Shown here in pieces: positions 16,149-24,147 of a stretch of DNA of 40,199 bases. Within the stretch, counting starts at the first letter, position 1, and each line of letters begins with the position of its first letter. The DNA comes from an uncultured Lachnospiraceae bacterium (GTDB lineage Bacteria > Bacillota_A > Clostridia > Lachnospirales > Lachnospiraceae): contig USDU01000001.1 of the NCBI GenBank assembly GCA_900553635.1, forward strand, positions 1 through 40,199, in the 5' to 3' direction. The position numbers were made by a program, and so were the translations under genes. A model generated the notes under the pieces. That model was not told where the DNA came from and did no database searches. It saw only the letters and a program-made list of their open reading frames with translations.

Positions 16149-16814
16149 ATGAAGAAAAATGCAAATTCTACCTTTGGAATCGTCGGCCTGGGCCGTTTCG
16201 GAACTGCTCTTGCCATCACTCTGGCGGAGGCCGGGAAAGAGGTCATTGTCGTTGATCAGAATGAAGAAAAGGTCAAGGCTATGCGGCAATACACGGAGTA
16301 CGCCTTTGTCTGCGACAACCTTTCCAAGGCTACCCTGTCAGAGGTGGGAATCCAAAACTGCGATACCGTCATCGTCTGCATCGGCAGCCGTATCGATACC
16401 AGTATCCTGACCACCCTGAACGTGGTTTCCCTGGGCGTGCCCCACGTGATTTCCAAGGCCACCAGTCAGGATCAGGGCGCTGTTCTGGAGAAAATCGGCG
16501 CGGAGGTGGTCTATCCGGAGCGGGATATGGCCATCCGTCTGGGCAAGAAGCTCCTGTCCGGAAACTTCCTGGATTTCATTTTCCTGGACAACGACATCGA
16601 GATCCAGCAGGTACCGGTCAGCGGCTTTATCGAAGGAAAAACCATCCAGGAGATCAATATCCGTAAAAAATACGGCCTGAATATCATTGCCGTTGAGCAC
16701 GACCAGAATACCATCATCGAGCTCTCCCCCGACTATAAGCTGCAATCGGAGGATATCATCGTTGTCATCGGAAAAGTCCAGAATATCCGGAAATTAGAGC
16801 GGGCATTATCATAA
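16149..16814 (+). CDS. ktrA: Ktr/Trk potassium-uptake regulatory subunit (RCK protein)
   Basis: A 221-residue RCK protein. The N-terminal RCK_N domain has the Rossmann motif GIVGLGRFG at about 10-18 and VVDQNEEKV at about 34-42, for nucleotide (ATP/ADP or NAD) binding. TVIVCIGSRIDTSILTTL is typical KtrA/TrkA. The RCK_C domain covers about 140-220 (IEGKTIQEINIRKKYGLNIIAV, then LQSEDIIVVIG) and is the c-di-AMP-binding part in other KtrA proteins. It gates KtrB. ATG 16149 has a GAGGAAG site; upstream codons in the longer ORF lack one. It is the second gene of the unit and is followed by a strong hairpin. Confidence 0.94.
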   Translation: MKKNANSTFGIVGLGRFGTALAITLAEAGKEVIVVDQNEEKVKAMRQYTEYAFVCDNLSKATLSEVGIQNCDTVIVCIGSRIDTSILTTLNVVSLGVPHVISKATSQDQGAVLEKIGAEVVYPERDMAIRLGKKLLSGNFLDFIFLDNDIEIQQVPVSGFIEGKTIQEINIRKKYGLNIIAVEHDQNTIIELSPDYKLQSEDIIVVIGKVQNIRKLERALS

Positions 16815-16818
16815 ACCA

Positions 16819-16847
16819 GAAGCTCCGGCCAGCCAGGCCGGAGCTTC
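16819..16847. terminator. Bidirectional hairpin terminator after ktrA
   Basis: A perfect 12-bp stem GAAGCTCCGGCC (16819-16830) / GGCCGGAGCTTC (16836-16847) with loop AGCCA starts 4 bases after the ktrA stop. U-runs are short on both sides. It separates ktrA from the convergent M20 remnant. Confidence 0.8.
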
Positions 16848-16857
16848 GTCCGTTCTA

Positions 16858-17190
16858 TTATACCTCTACATAATCCAGCATCAACGCCAACGCAATCCGA
16901 AGTCCATTTTCCAGACTGGAAAGCTCAATCCACTCTTCCCGCGTATGCGCCAGCGCGCCTCTCACGGTTCCTACCGTATTCGCCACGATTCCCAGTGAAA
17001 GCGGCACATTACTATCGGTAGAATAAGCCGCAAAATCAATCGGATCCTGATACCAGGTTTCAATGACATCCACCGTATGCTCTGTAAACGCCTTCAGCGC
17101 GTCCGCGTCCACCGGTCCGTTACCCGGCCGCACGCCTAAAAGCTCCACCTCGATCTCGCCGCCGCGTCCCAGGCCTTCCGTCGCTACCAT
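16858..17190 (-). pseudogene. C-terminal remnant of an M20-family peptidase
   Basis: About 100 residues match only the C-terminal part of M20 family metallopeptidases (usual length about 400). VELLGVRPGNGPVD, the segment YSTDSNVPLSLGI, in which Asp is a family-conserved position, and ALAHTREEWIE with the metal-ligand His are all present. The N-terminal catalytic domain with its first zinc ligands is missing. The nominal ATG at 17190 has no good ribosome binding site. The frame remains open further upstream, but the sequence there no longer resembles the family. The plus strand there reads instead as a LysR C-terminus. I infer a gene truncated at its 5' end by a deletion near 17160-17195. Confidence 0.7.
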
Positions 17191-17193
17191 GAG

Positions 17194-17325
17194 GAACCCT
17201 CCACCTGGATTATCCCCATCAAAGACTGCGATCTGATGGCCGAATACGGCTGGATCAAGCCCAGCCGCACGATTTTGCCGGAGCTGGGGCAGGAGTATCT
17301 GGATATTTTGGTGGGACTGTATTAA
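17194..17325 (+). pseudogene. Possible C-terminal remnant of a LysR-family regulator
   Basis: On plus, 43 codons ending in TAA at 17323-17325 read as a plausible protein end. The stretch WIIPIKDCDLMAEYGWI, then LPELGQEYLDILVGLY, resembles the last strands and helix of a LysR effector domain. There is no start codon or ribosome binding site, and no DNA-binding half exists to the left, because that sequence is M20 coding on the other strand. The match is from pattern memory and only moderate. If right, both remnants point away from the same junction, as a divergent LysR-target pair would after losing its centre. Between 17326 and 17400 I see nothing. Confidence 0.4.
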
Positions 17326-17400
17326 CCGTTCTCCTCCGCCAGGCGCCGCTGCTATGCCGCATATATGCAGTCCGTCAAAACTAATCTCCTGTGTTCTCTC

Positions 17401-18702
17401 CTACAGCCTGGTCAGATTAAAAATCCACTCCAACCACCGCTCCACCGAGCTGGCCCGCCGGGCGATCTGCCCTTCGCTGCAGACATGCAATTCCCGCATC
17501 CGCCGCCCGATGACCTTCTTATCCGGATACCGGCCCGTCTTAGCGCCCATGTCAAAAAATTCCGCGAAAATCCGGTGCTCCAGCATCAGCTCCACCAGCT
17601 TCAGCTGTCGGGGCTTGTAATTCATCCGAAAGACCCTCTCGCCGAGCCCGGTCAGCCGCACCAGCACCTGACCGTCCGCATTTTCCTTCTCGAAGAGTCC
17701 CAGATACCGCCCCGCATTATAATAATAATCTGACTGCCGCAGGTCGAAATCCATCAGATCAGCAATTTGCCCCGGCGTCATGGGATTGCCGTACAGATTC
17801 TCCAACAGAGAAATAATACGCTCCATGGAGTTGGCCTGGATAAACGGAACCGACGTATCATCCATGTCATCGTCTGTCCGGATAACTGTCTGCTCCCGCA
17901 CCTCCCGGAGTTCACGCAGACTGATCCGCGTATCCTGCAGGGAATAATTTTTCGCCTGCACCAGCTCGATGGACGAGTAATCCTCCGGATCCGCAAACCG
18001 GTACTCAAACAGTCGATAAATCAGATTGGAATACACAGAAAAAACCAGCCGGATGGGCTTCTTCACCCGCGTCCGCCACAGCCGGTACGGATAGTAAAGC
18101 TGCCGCACATGGAAATCGGAATGCACCACATTTTTGGCTTCCATAATCACCACGGAACGGGCGTTTTCAAAGCCGCCGTCGATCTCGCACTGGGCATTTT
18201 CCACATGAATCTGCTGCGCCGCGCCCCGCACCGTATGAACCCGGAAGTCAAAAATGCCCGTCCCCATGCGGCCATTAAAGGTAGCGTCATTTCGCCCGTC
18301 CCCCAGAAAATCATCGAGAATCCCGGACAGAGTCAGCGCATGAATGGCGTTGGCCTCTGAACTGATGTTATTGACATCGATGGACTCGTACTCCGGCATG
18401 TCCACATGGGTCATCCGGGCCACATGCTCATGAAGCTCCGGAATCGGCTCATACAGCAGGAACTCTCCCATCACATAGGAAGTCCTGCTATCCGGCAAAA
18501 GATTCAGCTTCTGCTTCCGAAGGGCGTCCGGCAATGCGTCGGAGCTGTCCCATTTGGCCATCAGGCGGGGCTCCCGGAATTCCCGGATCTGGTCCGCCTT
18601 GATTCTGTATACACCGTTTTTTTCCACCTCTTCTGCGATAGGGTATTTCTCCAGAAGCCGTTTCCAGGCCTCATTTGCAGAAAGCGTCGTCTTCTCCGCC
18701 AT
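17401..18702 (-). CDS. PD-(D/E)XK restriction-endonuclease-like protein (DUF6996/DUF6997-type)
   Basis: A 433-residue protein. The N-terminal third (AWKRLLEKYPIAEEV, DQIREFREPRLMAKWD, LNLLPDSRTSYVMGEF) resembles proteins annotated as type II restriction enzymes (DUF6996/6997 type). A nuclease core is visible: Glu173-Ile-Asp175, then Glu188-Ala-Lys190 in VVIMEAKN, giving the D...ExK arrangement with 12 residues between. HFHVRQLYYPYRLW-like sequence follows (residues about 197-209). Residues about 290-400 look like winged-helix DNA-binding segments (TPGQIADLMDFDLRQSDYYYNAGRYLGL). No DNA methyltransferase is nearby, so it is either an orphan enzyme, a solitary nuclease of other function, or its methylase lies elsewhere. 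It is downstream of the DUF5688 gene by 52 bases. Confidence 0.6.
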   Translation of the reverse strand: MAEKTTLSANEAWKRLLEKYPIAEEVEKNGVYRIKADQIREFREPRLMAKWDSSDALPDALRKQKLNLLPDSRTSYVMGEFLLYEPIPELHEHVARMTHVDMPEYESIDVNNISSEANAIHALTLSGILDDFLGDGRNDATFNGRMGTGIFDFRVHTVRGAAQQIHVENAQCEIDGGFENARSVVIMEAKNVVHSDFHVRQLYYPYRLWRTRVKKPIRLVFSVYSNLIYRLFEYRFADPEDYSSIELVQAKNYSLQDTRISLRELREVREQTVIRTDDDMDDTSVPFIQANSMERIISLLENLYGNPMTPGQIADLMDFDLRQSDYYYNAGRYLGLFEKENADGQVLVRLTGLGERVFRMNYKPRQLKLVELMLEHRIFAEFFDMGAKTGRYPDKKVIGRRMRELHVCSEGQIARRASSVERWLEWIFNLTRL

Positions 18703-18754
18703 ATCGGTACCTCATTATTTCCCATAAAAAGAGCTGTTCTATAAAACCACATTT

Positions 18755-19750
18755 TTAAAATTCGACTGTCTTAAAGCTCCCATTCTCCGCATTATAGAAG
18801 AACACCTTCTGGGACAGTCGCTCCTCTTCGCCGCAGGTGCGGTTCAGATGCTTCAGGCTCCGCAGAATCCGGATGGGAAGAATACTCCCGGCCGGATGAA
18901 TGCAGGCCTCGTGGACACTGGTAAACGCCACATAATAGCTTCCTCCCGACAGCTTGGCCAGCCGTTCCTTCACACCCGGATAAAACATGGCGATGGCTCC
19001 GTTCAGCTTCCGGGTGGTGGTCAGAAGCGGCGCCCGCTCCGGACTGAGCATCTGAATTCCACTATTTTCCGACATGAATTCTCCCTTTTCATAGGGAGCG
19101 CCCACACAATCCATGGGATCCAGATACAGGCGCGGCGGTGCCGTCACGTAGGTGTTCAGCATGGCGTCCTTCCAGACGCGCTTTCTGGGCAGCCTCCAGC
19201 CATCCACGGTCGTTCGGGGAACCTTTATGGTCCCCAGGCCATTTTCACCGTCATACACGGTCAGATAGAGTACCAGAGCCACGTCACCGTACCGCTCATA
19301 CACATACTCCTTGAGCTCCCGTCTGCAGTCGCTGAAATAGATGGGCCGAATCAGCAGCTTGTCCCTGATCAGCTCATAATTCTGCATCTGTTCCAGCACG
19401 CCGGTCTCCAGCATCTCACCTGCCGTTTTTATGCTGCCCTGCACATAGCGCCAGACGCTGTCCCAGCCCTCTTCCTCCTGCCGGTCATAAAGCTCTTCCA
19501 GGGAAAACCGGGAAACCTGTGAGAGCTTCTCGCTTTTTGCTTTGATAACCGTCACATAATCGCCGAGCAGCACGCCGGATTCCATCTGATTGTACCGCAG
19601 ATTCGTCTCCCTTACAAACCGCTCGTCGTACCCCTCATCTCCATCTGAAAGGCCTTCCGGGTAAAACTGAATCTCGCCGGGCTTCACTCCCAGATCCTTC
19701 TTTTCCGTAAGCCGGGTCAGAAAACTGCTGCAAAACTCCTGATATGTCAC
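18755..19750 (-). CDS. DUF5688 family protein
   Basis: A 331-residue soluble protein matching DUF5688, which I know from Lachnospiraceae genomes without an assigned function. Typical segments are MTYQEFCSSFLTRLTEK at the start, RDKLLIRPIYFSDCRREL at about 130-147, and a C-terminal SGGSYYVAFTSVHEACIHP. The start is a GTG at 19750 with an excellent AAGGAGG 7 bases ahead; the only nearby ATG is out of frame and meets a stop at once. It probably heads an operon with the nuclease-like gene. Whether the two act together is unknown. Confidence 0.7.
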   Translation of the reverse strand: MTYQEFCSSFLTRLTEKKDLGVKPGEIQFYPEGLSDGDEGYDERFVRETNLRYNQMESGVLLGDYVTVIKAKSEKLSQVSRFSLEELYDRQEEEGWDSVWRYVQGSIKTAGEMLETGVLEQMQNYELIRDKLLIRPIYFSDCRRELKEYVYERYGDVALVLYLTVYDGENGLGTIKVPRTTVDGWRLPRKRVWKDAMLNTYVTAPPRLYLDPMDCVGAPYEKGEFMSENSGIQMLSPERAPLLTTTRKLNGAIAMFYPGVKERLAKLSGGSYYVAFTSVHEACIHPAGSILPIRILRSLKHLNRTCGEEERLSQKVFFYNAENGSFKTVEF

Positions 19751-20144
19751 GCCATATCCTCCTTTATTTTAGCTGTATTGGTCGGAACTTTCAACCTCCT
19801 TATCTTCTGTAGGTGTAGACACCCGATGAGCAATGAATTTTGCACGGGCTTTTGAAACTTGTTTGTCAAAAAAATCATGGGATCATTGGGAAGAAGCACC
19901 CTGTGATACAAAAGATTAATCTGATAGTTAAAGAATAGCATATTGTAATGTTTTTGTAAATTATTTCCATCCGGCAAATTTCGTAACGATTCGACAATGA
20001 ATTTGCTTTTCTGCGAAAAGTCTGTTCTATATTATGAAAGCTTTATACTTGCACCCACAAAAAACGTGGTCCGTAAGCCCTCTCTCCACTGATTCTGCAG
20101 CAAAACCGAGGTTATCACTTTCCACGTTCTCTTTTGACTTTCTA
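19751..20144. other. Intergenic region with a candidate promoter; no convincing gene
   Basis: No credible gene here: a 76-codon frame at 19747-19977 on minus has no family resemblance and overlaps a leader. A minus-strand promoter candidate is TTTACA (19955-19960), 17 bases, TATTCT (19932-19937). It would give the DUF5688 gene a leader of about 175 bases. Its sequence has a short GGTGT...ACACC hairpin near 19813-19824 but no riboswitch that I recognise. Confidence 0.4.
20059..20128 (-). terminator. Possible long-loop terminator at the end of the cobalamin-controlled operon
   Basis: On minus, AACGTGG (20122-20128) pairs with CCACGTT (20063-20069), extended by A-U and G-U pairs, followed by a T-run (20059-20065). 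The loop is about 50 bases, unusually long for a terminator, and could fold further. It is the only terminator-like element after the ATPase gene at 20145. Confidence 0.45.
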
Positions 20145-21260
20145 CTATATTCCTTCTAATTTACCCTGCCGTGCCGCATACTCCTTAAGCTCGCACAGTC
20201 CTGCTGCCATCCCGGCCTCTGCGCCTGTCTCAGGAAGTTTCACGGTACAAATCGCCCGTTCACAGCCATCTATAAGCCGTTTCGCCTCCGCGATCTGCTC
20301 TTCTCCGATCGTCTGAAAAGCCGATACCCTCACCGTCTGCACTGCCAGCGCCTTCGCCGACGGATAATCCAAATCATTTTCCCACAAGATCCCGGCTGCA
20401 AAGGGGATTCGCTCCCGCTGAAGCTTTCGGAATACCGCCGTGCCCGTGCCATTTCCGGCGATAACAAAGACCCGCGGCTCCCCATCCACAGCCGGGAGCT
20501 CCAGGTCGCCGGTCAGCTCGTCGTAGGTTCCCACGGTCATGCCATACAGCTTCGGAATATACCCTTCGGTGAAAATCTCCTCCGGCGTCCCGAACCGATC
20601 CACCTTATCGCCCCGCACGCAGGCAATTTTATCCGAGATACGGCCTGCCAGATCCAGTTCATGTAAGGACATGATGACAGACAGATTTCTTGTCCGTGAC
20701 ATCTTTTGAATAATGGAAAGAAATTCCAGTTTGTAACGGATATCCAGAAATGAAGTGGGCTCGTCCAGCACAATAATATCCGGCTGCTGGCAGAGCGCCC
20801 GAGCCAGCATGACCCGCTGCTTCTGGCCGTCGCTGGTCTTCGTATAATCCCGATCTGCCAGCTCATGGATATGCACCAAATCCATGGCCTCGTCCACCAC
20901 GGCCCAGTCCTCCCCGGAGAGTACGCCAAACTTGCCCGTATAGGGATAACGGCCTGTGGACACCACGTCCCGGCAGGTCATCATTTCCGGATGGATGCGC
21001 TCGGTCAGCACTACAGAAAGCTTCTGAGACAGTTCCTTGCCGCTCAAATCCCCCATAGCCTTGCCGTCCAGCACCGCCACGCCGCCTAAGGGCGCCAGCT
21101 GTCTGATGATACTTTTCAGAATCGTAGTCTTGCCCGCGCCGTTGGGGCCGATGAGAGTCAGGATTTCACCCTTTTTCAGGCTGATTCGGATGTCTTTGAT
21201 CAGGGGAACGCCGTGGTAGCCGACAGTCAGTCCTTCCGTGTAGAAATAATAGGTATCCAT
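20145..21260 (-). CDS. ABC transporter ATP-binding protein, FecE/BtuD type, with C-terminal extension
   Basis: A 371-residue ATPase of the iron-siderophore/cobalamin importer family. Walker A GPNGAGKTT is at 38-46. The signature motif is TSDGQKQRVMLARAL (142-156), with Asp replacing the usual first Gly of SGGQ. Walker B IIVLDEPTS is at about 162-170, and the H-loop is MSLHELDLA near 205-213. The ABC core ends about residue 255. The last about 110 residues are an extension (PRVFVIAGNGTGTAVFRKLQRERIPFAAGIL...) with a Rossmann-like look that I cannot place; it may bind a ligand and regulate transport. Its start is 3 bases after the permease stop. It powers the importer made with the genes at 21264 and 22410. 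Confidence 0.88.
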   Translation of the reverse strand: MDTYYFYTEGLTVGYHGVPLIKDIRISLKKGEILTLIGPNGAGKTTILKSIIRQLAPLGGVAVLDGKAMGDLSGKELSQKLSVVLTERIHPEMMTCRDVVSTGRYPYTGKFGVLSGEDWAVVDEAMDLVHIHELADRDYTKTSDGQKQRVMLARALCQQPDIIVLDEPTSFLDIRYKLEFLSIIQKMSRTRNLSVIMSLHELDLAGRISDKIACVRGDKVDRFGTPEEIFTEGYIPKLYGMTVGTYDELTGDLELPAVDGEPRVFVIAGNGTGTAVFRKLQRERIPFAAGILWENDLDYPSAKALAVQTVRVSAFQTIGEEQIAEAKRLIDGCERAICTVKLPETGAEAGMAAGLCELKEYAARQGKLEGI

Positions 21261-21263
21261 ATG

Positions 21264-22307
21264 CTACTCAGCCCTCTCCTTCTTTCTGTGAATCATAATA
21301 TAGATGACCACCGGCGCGCCAAATACTGCTGTCACCGTACTGATGGACAATTCGGTGGGGGCAAACATGGTCCGGGCCAGCAGATCGCAGAACAGACAGA
21401 AAGCCGCCCCGCCCAGGAAACAGGCCGGTATCATCAGGATGGGCTTCGCTGTCCCAAATAAATTCTTGACCAGGTGGGGCACCGCGATTCCCACGAAGGA
21501 TACCGGACCTGCAAAGGCCGTCACGCAGGCGGACAGAACACTGGACAACAGCACCAGCAGAATCCGGAACACCTGCACGTTCAGACCCATATTTTTCGCG
21601 TAGGCCTCGCCCATCTGGTAAGCACTGATGGGCTTCGACATGAGAAAGACGCAGATAGCCGTGATACCCACCACGATGGCCATAATCAGCACATTGTCCC
21701 AGGTCATGCCGGAAAAGCTTCCCTTGGACCAGTTGTGCAGATTCACGATGTCCGCGTCATCCGCAAAGGTCACCACGAAGTCCGTCACAGCCGAACAGAT
21801 ATAGCCGATCATGACGCCGCTGACGATAAGCATGGACATCTGATCCATGACCCGTGACATGAGAATCACAAAGCCCATACAGAGCATGGCTCCCGCAAAG
21901 GCCGCGATAATCAGGACCCAGGAGCTTAAAGCAAACGCATTTCCCAGGGCCGCCACCATGACCAGGGCCACCACTAGCTTTGCGCCGGAGGAGATCCCCA
22001 GTGTAAAAGGACCCGCGATGGGGTTATGGAAGAAGGTCTGCAACAGATAACCGGACAGAGCCAGACCACCGCCCAGGATGCCAGCTGCCGCCGCCCGGGG
22101 AAATCGGATGCCCATGACGATATCCGTATAGGTATCGTCGCCTCCATTTTTGCCCAGTATCCTTGGAATCTCCGAAAGCGGAATGTTCACGGTTCCGATG
22201 CAGATGCTAAGAATCAGAAAAACCAGCACCAACAGGGCCAGTATCAGAAATGCGGCCCAGTATCTTCCTTTGTTTCGGGCATTTCTGCCGCCTGTTGTGT
22301 TACCCAT
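21264..22307 (-). CDS. FecCD/BtuC-family ABC transporter permease
   Basis: A 347-residue polytopic membrane protein with about nine to ten hydrophobic segments. FecCD motifs are LRFPRAAAAGILGGGLALSGYLLQTFFHNPIAGPFTLGISSGAKL at about 65-110 (the conserved PR...LxG..LaxsG..xQ.....nPLAxPxxLGxssGA pattern), and GPVSFVGIAVPHLVKNLFG at about 268-286, the coupling-helix region that contacts the ATPase. The family imports iron-siderophores, haem or vitamin B12. ATG 22307 follows an AGAAGGGAA site. It sits between the binding protein (102 bases upstream) and the ATPase (3 bases downstream) in one operon. Confidence 0.9.
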   Translation of the reverse strand: MGNTTGGRNARNKGRYWAAFLILALLVLVFLILSICIGTVNIPLSEIPRILGKNGGDDTYTDIVMGIRFPRAAAAGILGGGLALSGYLLQTFFHNPIAGPFTLGISSGAKLVVALVMVAALGNAFALSSWVLIIAAFAGAMLCMGFVILMSRVMDQMSMLIVSGVMIGYICSAVTDFVVTFADDADIVNLHNWSKGSFSGMTWDNVLIMAIVVGITAICVFLMSKPISAYQMGEAYAKNMGLNVQVFRILLVLLSSVLSACVTAFAGPVSFVGIAVPHLVKNLFGTAKPILMIPACFLGGAAFCLFCDLLARTMFAPTELSISTVTAVFGAPVVIYIMIHRKKERAE

Positions 22308-22409
22308 CGTTCTCGTTCCCTTCTATCACTGTGCGAATCCCCACAGCTACCGTGTTTCTGTTATCCGGCGCATACTTTCCGGATCCCTCTCTTTGCGTTC
22401 CGAAGCGTA

Positions 22410-23552
22410 TCAGTTTAACTTGTAAAGATAAGTCAGATCCCCGTCGTCCCCCACCAGCATCCGGTGAATATCCGACGTGATTGTACCCAGCTCCATGGTG
22501 GATTGATACAGGTTCTTGGTCGTACAGTACACATGCCCCTCCTGCACCGCCTTGAATTTCTGAAGCAATGGGCTCTTGGCCAGAAGCTCGTCCACCGAGG
22601 AAAGCTGTCCCTCTATGGTGCTGTTGTAAATGATGTAATCCGCGTCCTTCGCTCCTGCATAAAACTCCTCCATCGTCATGGACAGGGTGGACATGGCGTC
22701 ATCCTCATCTCCCAGCTCCCGGAAAATGTAAGTGCCGCCAGCCAGCTCAATCATTTTCGGCAGATAGTCGGCAGATTTCCGCACGTTGGCCTCGCCGTTG
22801 CTGGTGATATAGAAAAATGCAACCGTCTTACCTGTGGCCGCCTCGCCACTGATGGCCTCGAAGGCGTCCGCCTCTTTGGCAAAGGCCGCCTCGGCTTCCT
22901 CCTCATGGCCGGTCAGAAGGCCGTAGAGCTTCACCCACTCGGTCCGTCCCAGGGGATTCGGCTCATAACTGGAGTGATCCACCAGCACTGGAATTCCAAA
23001 CTTTTCCAGCTGTTCCTGTACCTCCGGCGTGTGGGAAATCATGGTATTCTCGATGGCCAGACCACAGTTCTGGGCCAAAATCTGCTCATAATCCGGCGCG
23101 GAATATTTGCCCGCATAGAGAATGTCGCCGTTCTCCATGGCCGCCTTTGCCTCGTCGATATACCAGCCCTCCGTCTTGGTGCCGCTGAACCTGATGGTAT
23201 CCAGGGCGTCCAGAGACACGAACATGTCCATAACTGCTGAAGCCACCAGATATATATTCTGAATGGGCTGCTGTAACACAGTGATATCCTTCGCCAGATC
23301 CGCCGGCGCTTCTTTTCCTTCCGGAACCACCAGGAAACGTCCGTCATCCGCGACGGTAATCAGCGCGTAGCCGCCCTCATAATTGTCGATAGTAAATTTC
23401 TGCGCGTATTCCAGCTTCGTGCTGTCCGTATAAGTCAGCTCGTCACTGATATCCGTGCTGTTCTCTGCCGTGCCGGAACCGCCTGCTCCACAGGCCGTAA
23501 GCCCCAGACACATAGCCAGGCACAGAAGAAGTGCCATCAGTTTCTTTTTCAT
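22410..23552 (-). CDS. ABC transporter substrate-binding lipoprotein (BtuF/FepB-like)
   Basis: A 380-residue lipoprotein: signal peptide with lipobox LTAC, lipidated Cys21, then a two-lobed periplasmic-binding-protein class III fold. YEGGYALITVADDGRFLVVPEG opens the first lobe, and MFVSLDALDTIRFSGTKTEGWYI and YAPDYEQIL-like segments resemble the FecB/BtuF pattern where the ligand channel opens. GIPVLVDHSSYEPNPLGRTEWVKLYG is the typical linker helix. The class binds cobalamin, haem or metal chelates. It overlaps the preceding gene's stop by 4 bases (ATGA), so it is translationally coupled to the tail-anchored protein gene. The exact ligand cannot be read from sequence. Confidence 0.88.
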   Translation of the reverse strand: MKKKLMALLLCLAMCLGLTACGAGGSGTAENSTDISDELTYTDSTKLEYAQKFTIDNYEGGYALITVADDGRFLVVPEGKEAPADLAKDITVLQQPIQNIYLVASAVMDMFVSLDALDTIRFSGTKTEGWYIDEAKAAMENGDILYAGKYSAPDYEQILAQNCGLAIENTMISHTPEVQEQLEKFGIPVLVDHSSYEPNPLGRTEWVKLYGLLTGHEEEAEAAFAKEADAFEAISGEAATGKTVAFFYITSNGEANVRKSADYLPKMIELAGGTYIFRELGDEDDAMSTLSMTMEEFYAGAKDADYIIYNSTIEGQLSSVDELLAKSPLLQKFKAVQEGHVYCTTKNLYQSTMELGTITSDIHRMLVGDDGDLTYLYKLN

Positions 23553-24010
23553 GCTTTCGTATTCCTCTTTTTCCGCATTACAGTCGCTGCAATCGCTGCC
23601 GCTACTACGATAATCACGATACCTGCTGCTGCCGCCGTGGTGGAACCCGATCCACCCGTGCTGCCGCCGTTCTCTCCCTTGATAGAATTCGACGCAAAGG
23701 TCAGCGTATATTCTACCTCATGGGGCGTACTCATGGCCGTGGTATCACCAATCACATCGATCTCCTCGTCAAACACATCTACCGGAATCTCAAAGACAGA
23801 ATGTTCCTCTGTACTCACCGGAAGATATTTCTCGCCGCCCACGATCATATAATCGTAATGATTGCTGCTCCAGGTAATCTGTGCGGTTGCCTGTCCGTCC
23901 TCTACGGACAACGCGGTGGGCGATTCAATGGTGGCCCGGCCACTGCCGCCCTCCATAGTCACTTCTACTGTGTAATTCCCGTCTGCTAGCTGTAATTCAT
24001 CGATTGTCAT
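23549..24010 (-). CDS. Tail-anchored surface-type beta-domain protein lacking a signal peptide
   Basis: A 153-residue protein. Residues 8-105 form a beta-rich domain (LADGNYTVEVTMEGGSGRA, VEDGQATAQITWSSNHYDYMIV, FEIPVDVFDEEIDVIGDTTAMSTPHEVEYTL). Residues 112-125 are a Gly/Ser/Thr linker, 126-144 a membrane helix and 145-153 a basic tail: a C-terminal surface anchor. Such domains normally follow a signal peptide, but this ORF begins directly at the domain and an in-frame TAA lies eight codons upstream. No LPXTG motif is seen. It is therefore either truncated or exported in an unusual way. It shares the DG.Y...DGQ...F.vPV..lDEE.d pattern with the lipoprotein upstream. It overlaps the binding-protein gene by 4 bases. 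Confidence 0.7.
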   Translation of the reverse strand: MTIDELQLADGNYTVEVTMEGGSGRATIESPTALSVEDGQATAQITWSSNHYDYMIVGGEKYLPVSTEEHSVFEIPVDVFDEEIDVIGDTTAMSTPHEVEYTLTFASNSIKGENGGSTGGSGSTTAAAAGIVIIVVAAAIAATVMRKKRNTKA

Positions 24011-24041
24011 AGCTTTACCCCTCGAATCTTATTTGAACAAG

Positions 24042-24082
24042 GGGGCTGCCGCAAAACGTTCTGCACATTCCACAACAGCCCC
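24042..24082 (-). terminator. Weak hairpin between the two beta-domain genes
   Basis: GGGGCTG (24076-24082 on minus) pairs with CAGCCCC (24042-24048) around a 27-base loop, with only a short CTTGTT tract after it. It is perhaps a partial attenuator or mRNA-processing site within the operon, not a true terminator. Another near-palindrome (GTAACAGTTCA...TGAACAGTTAC) lies at about 24100-24127. Confidence 0.35.
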
Positions 24083-24147
24083 TGCATTTTACTTATTCGT
24101 AACAGTTCAATCCCCTGAACAGTTACATTTATTCTGCGTTTCGCGTA

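Noticed and set aside
17767..18360. Long plus-strand ORF inside the restriction-endonuclease-like gene
   Set aside because: Shadow of the minus-strand gene, which carries the D...ExK motif and a ribosome site.
19747..19977. 76-codon ORF on minus upstream of the DUF5688 gene
   Set aside because: No homology-like pattern, no ribosome site and overlaps the probable leader of the DUF5688 transcript.
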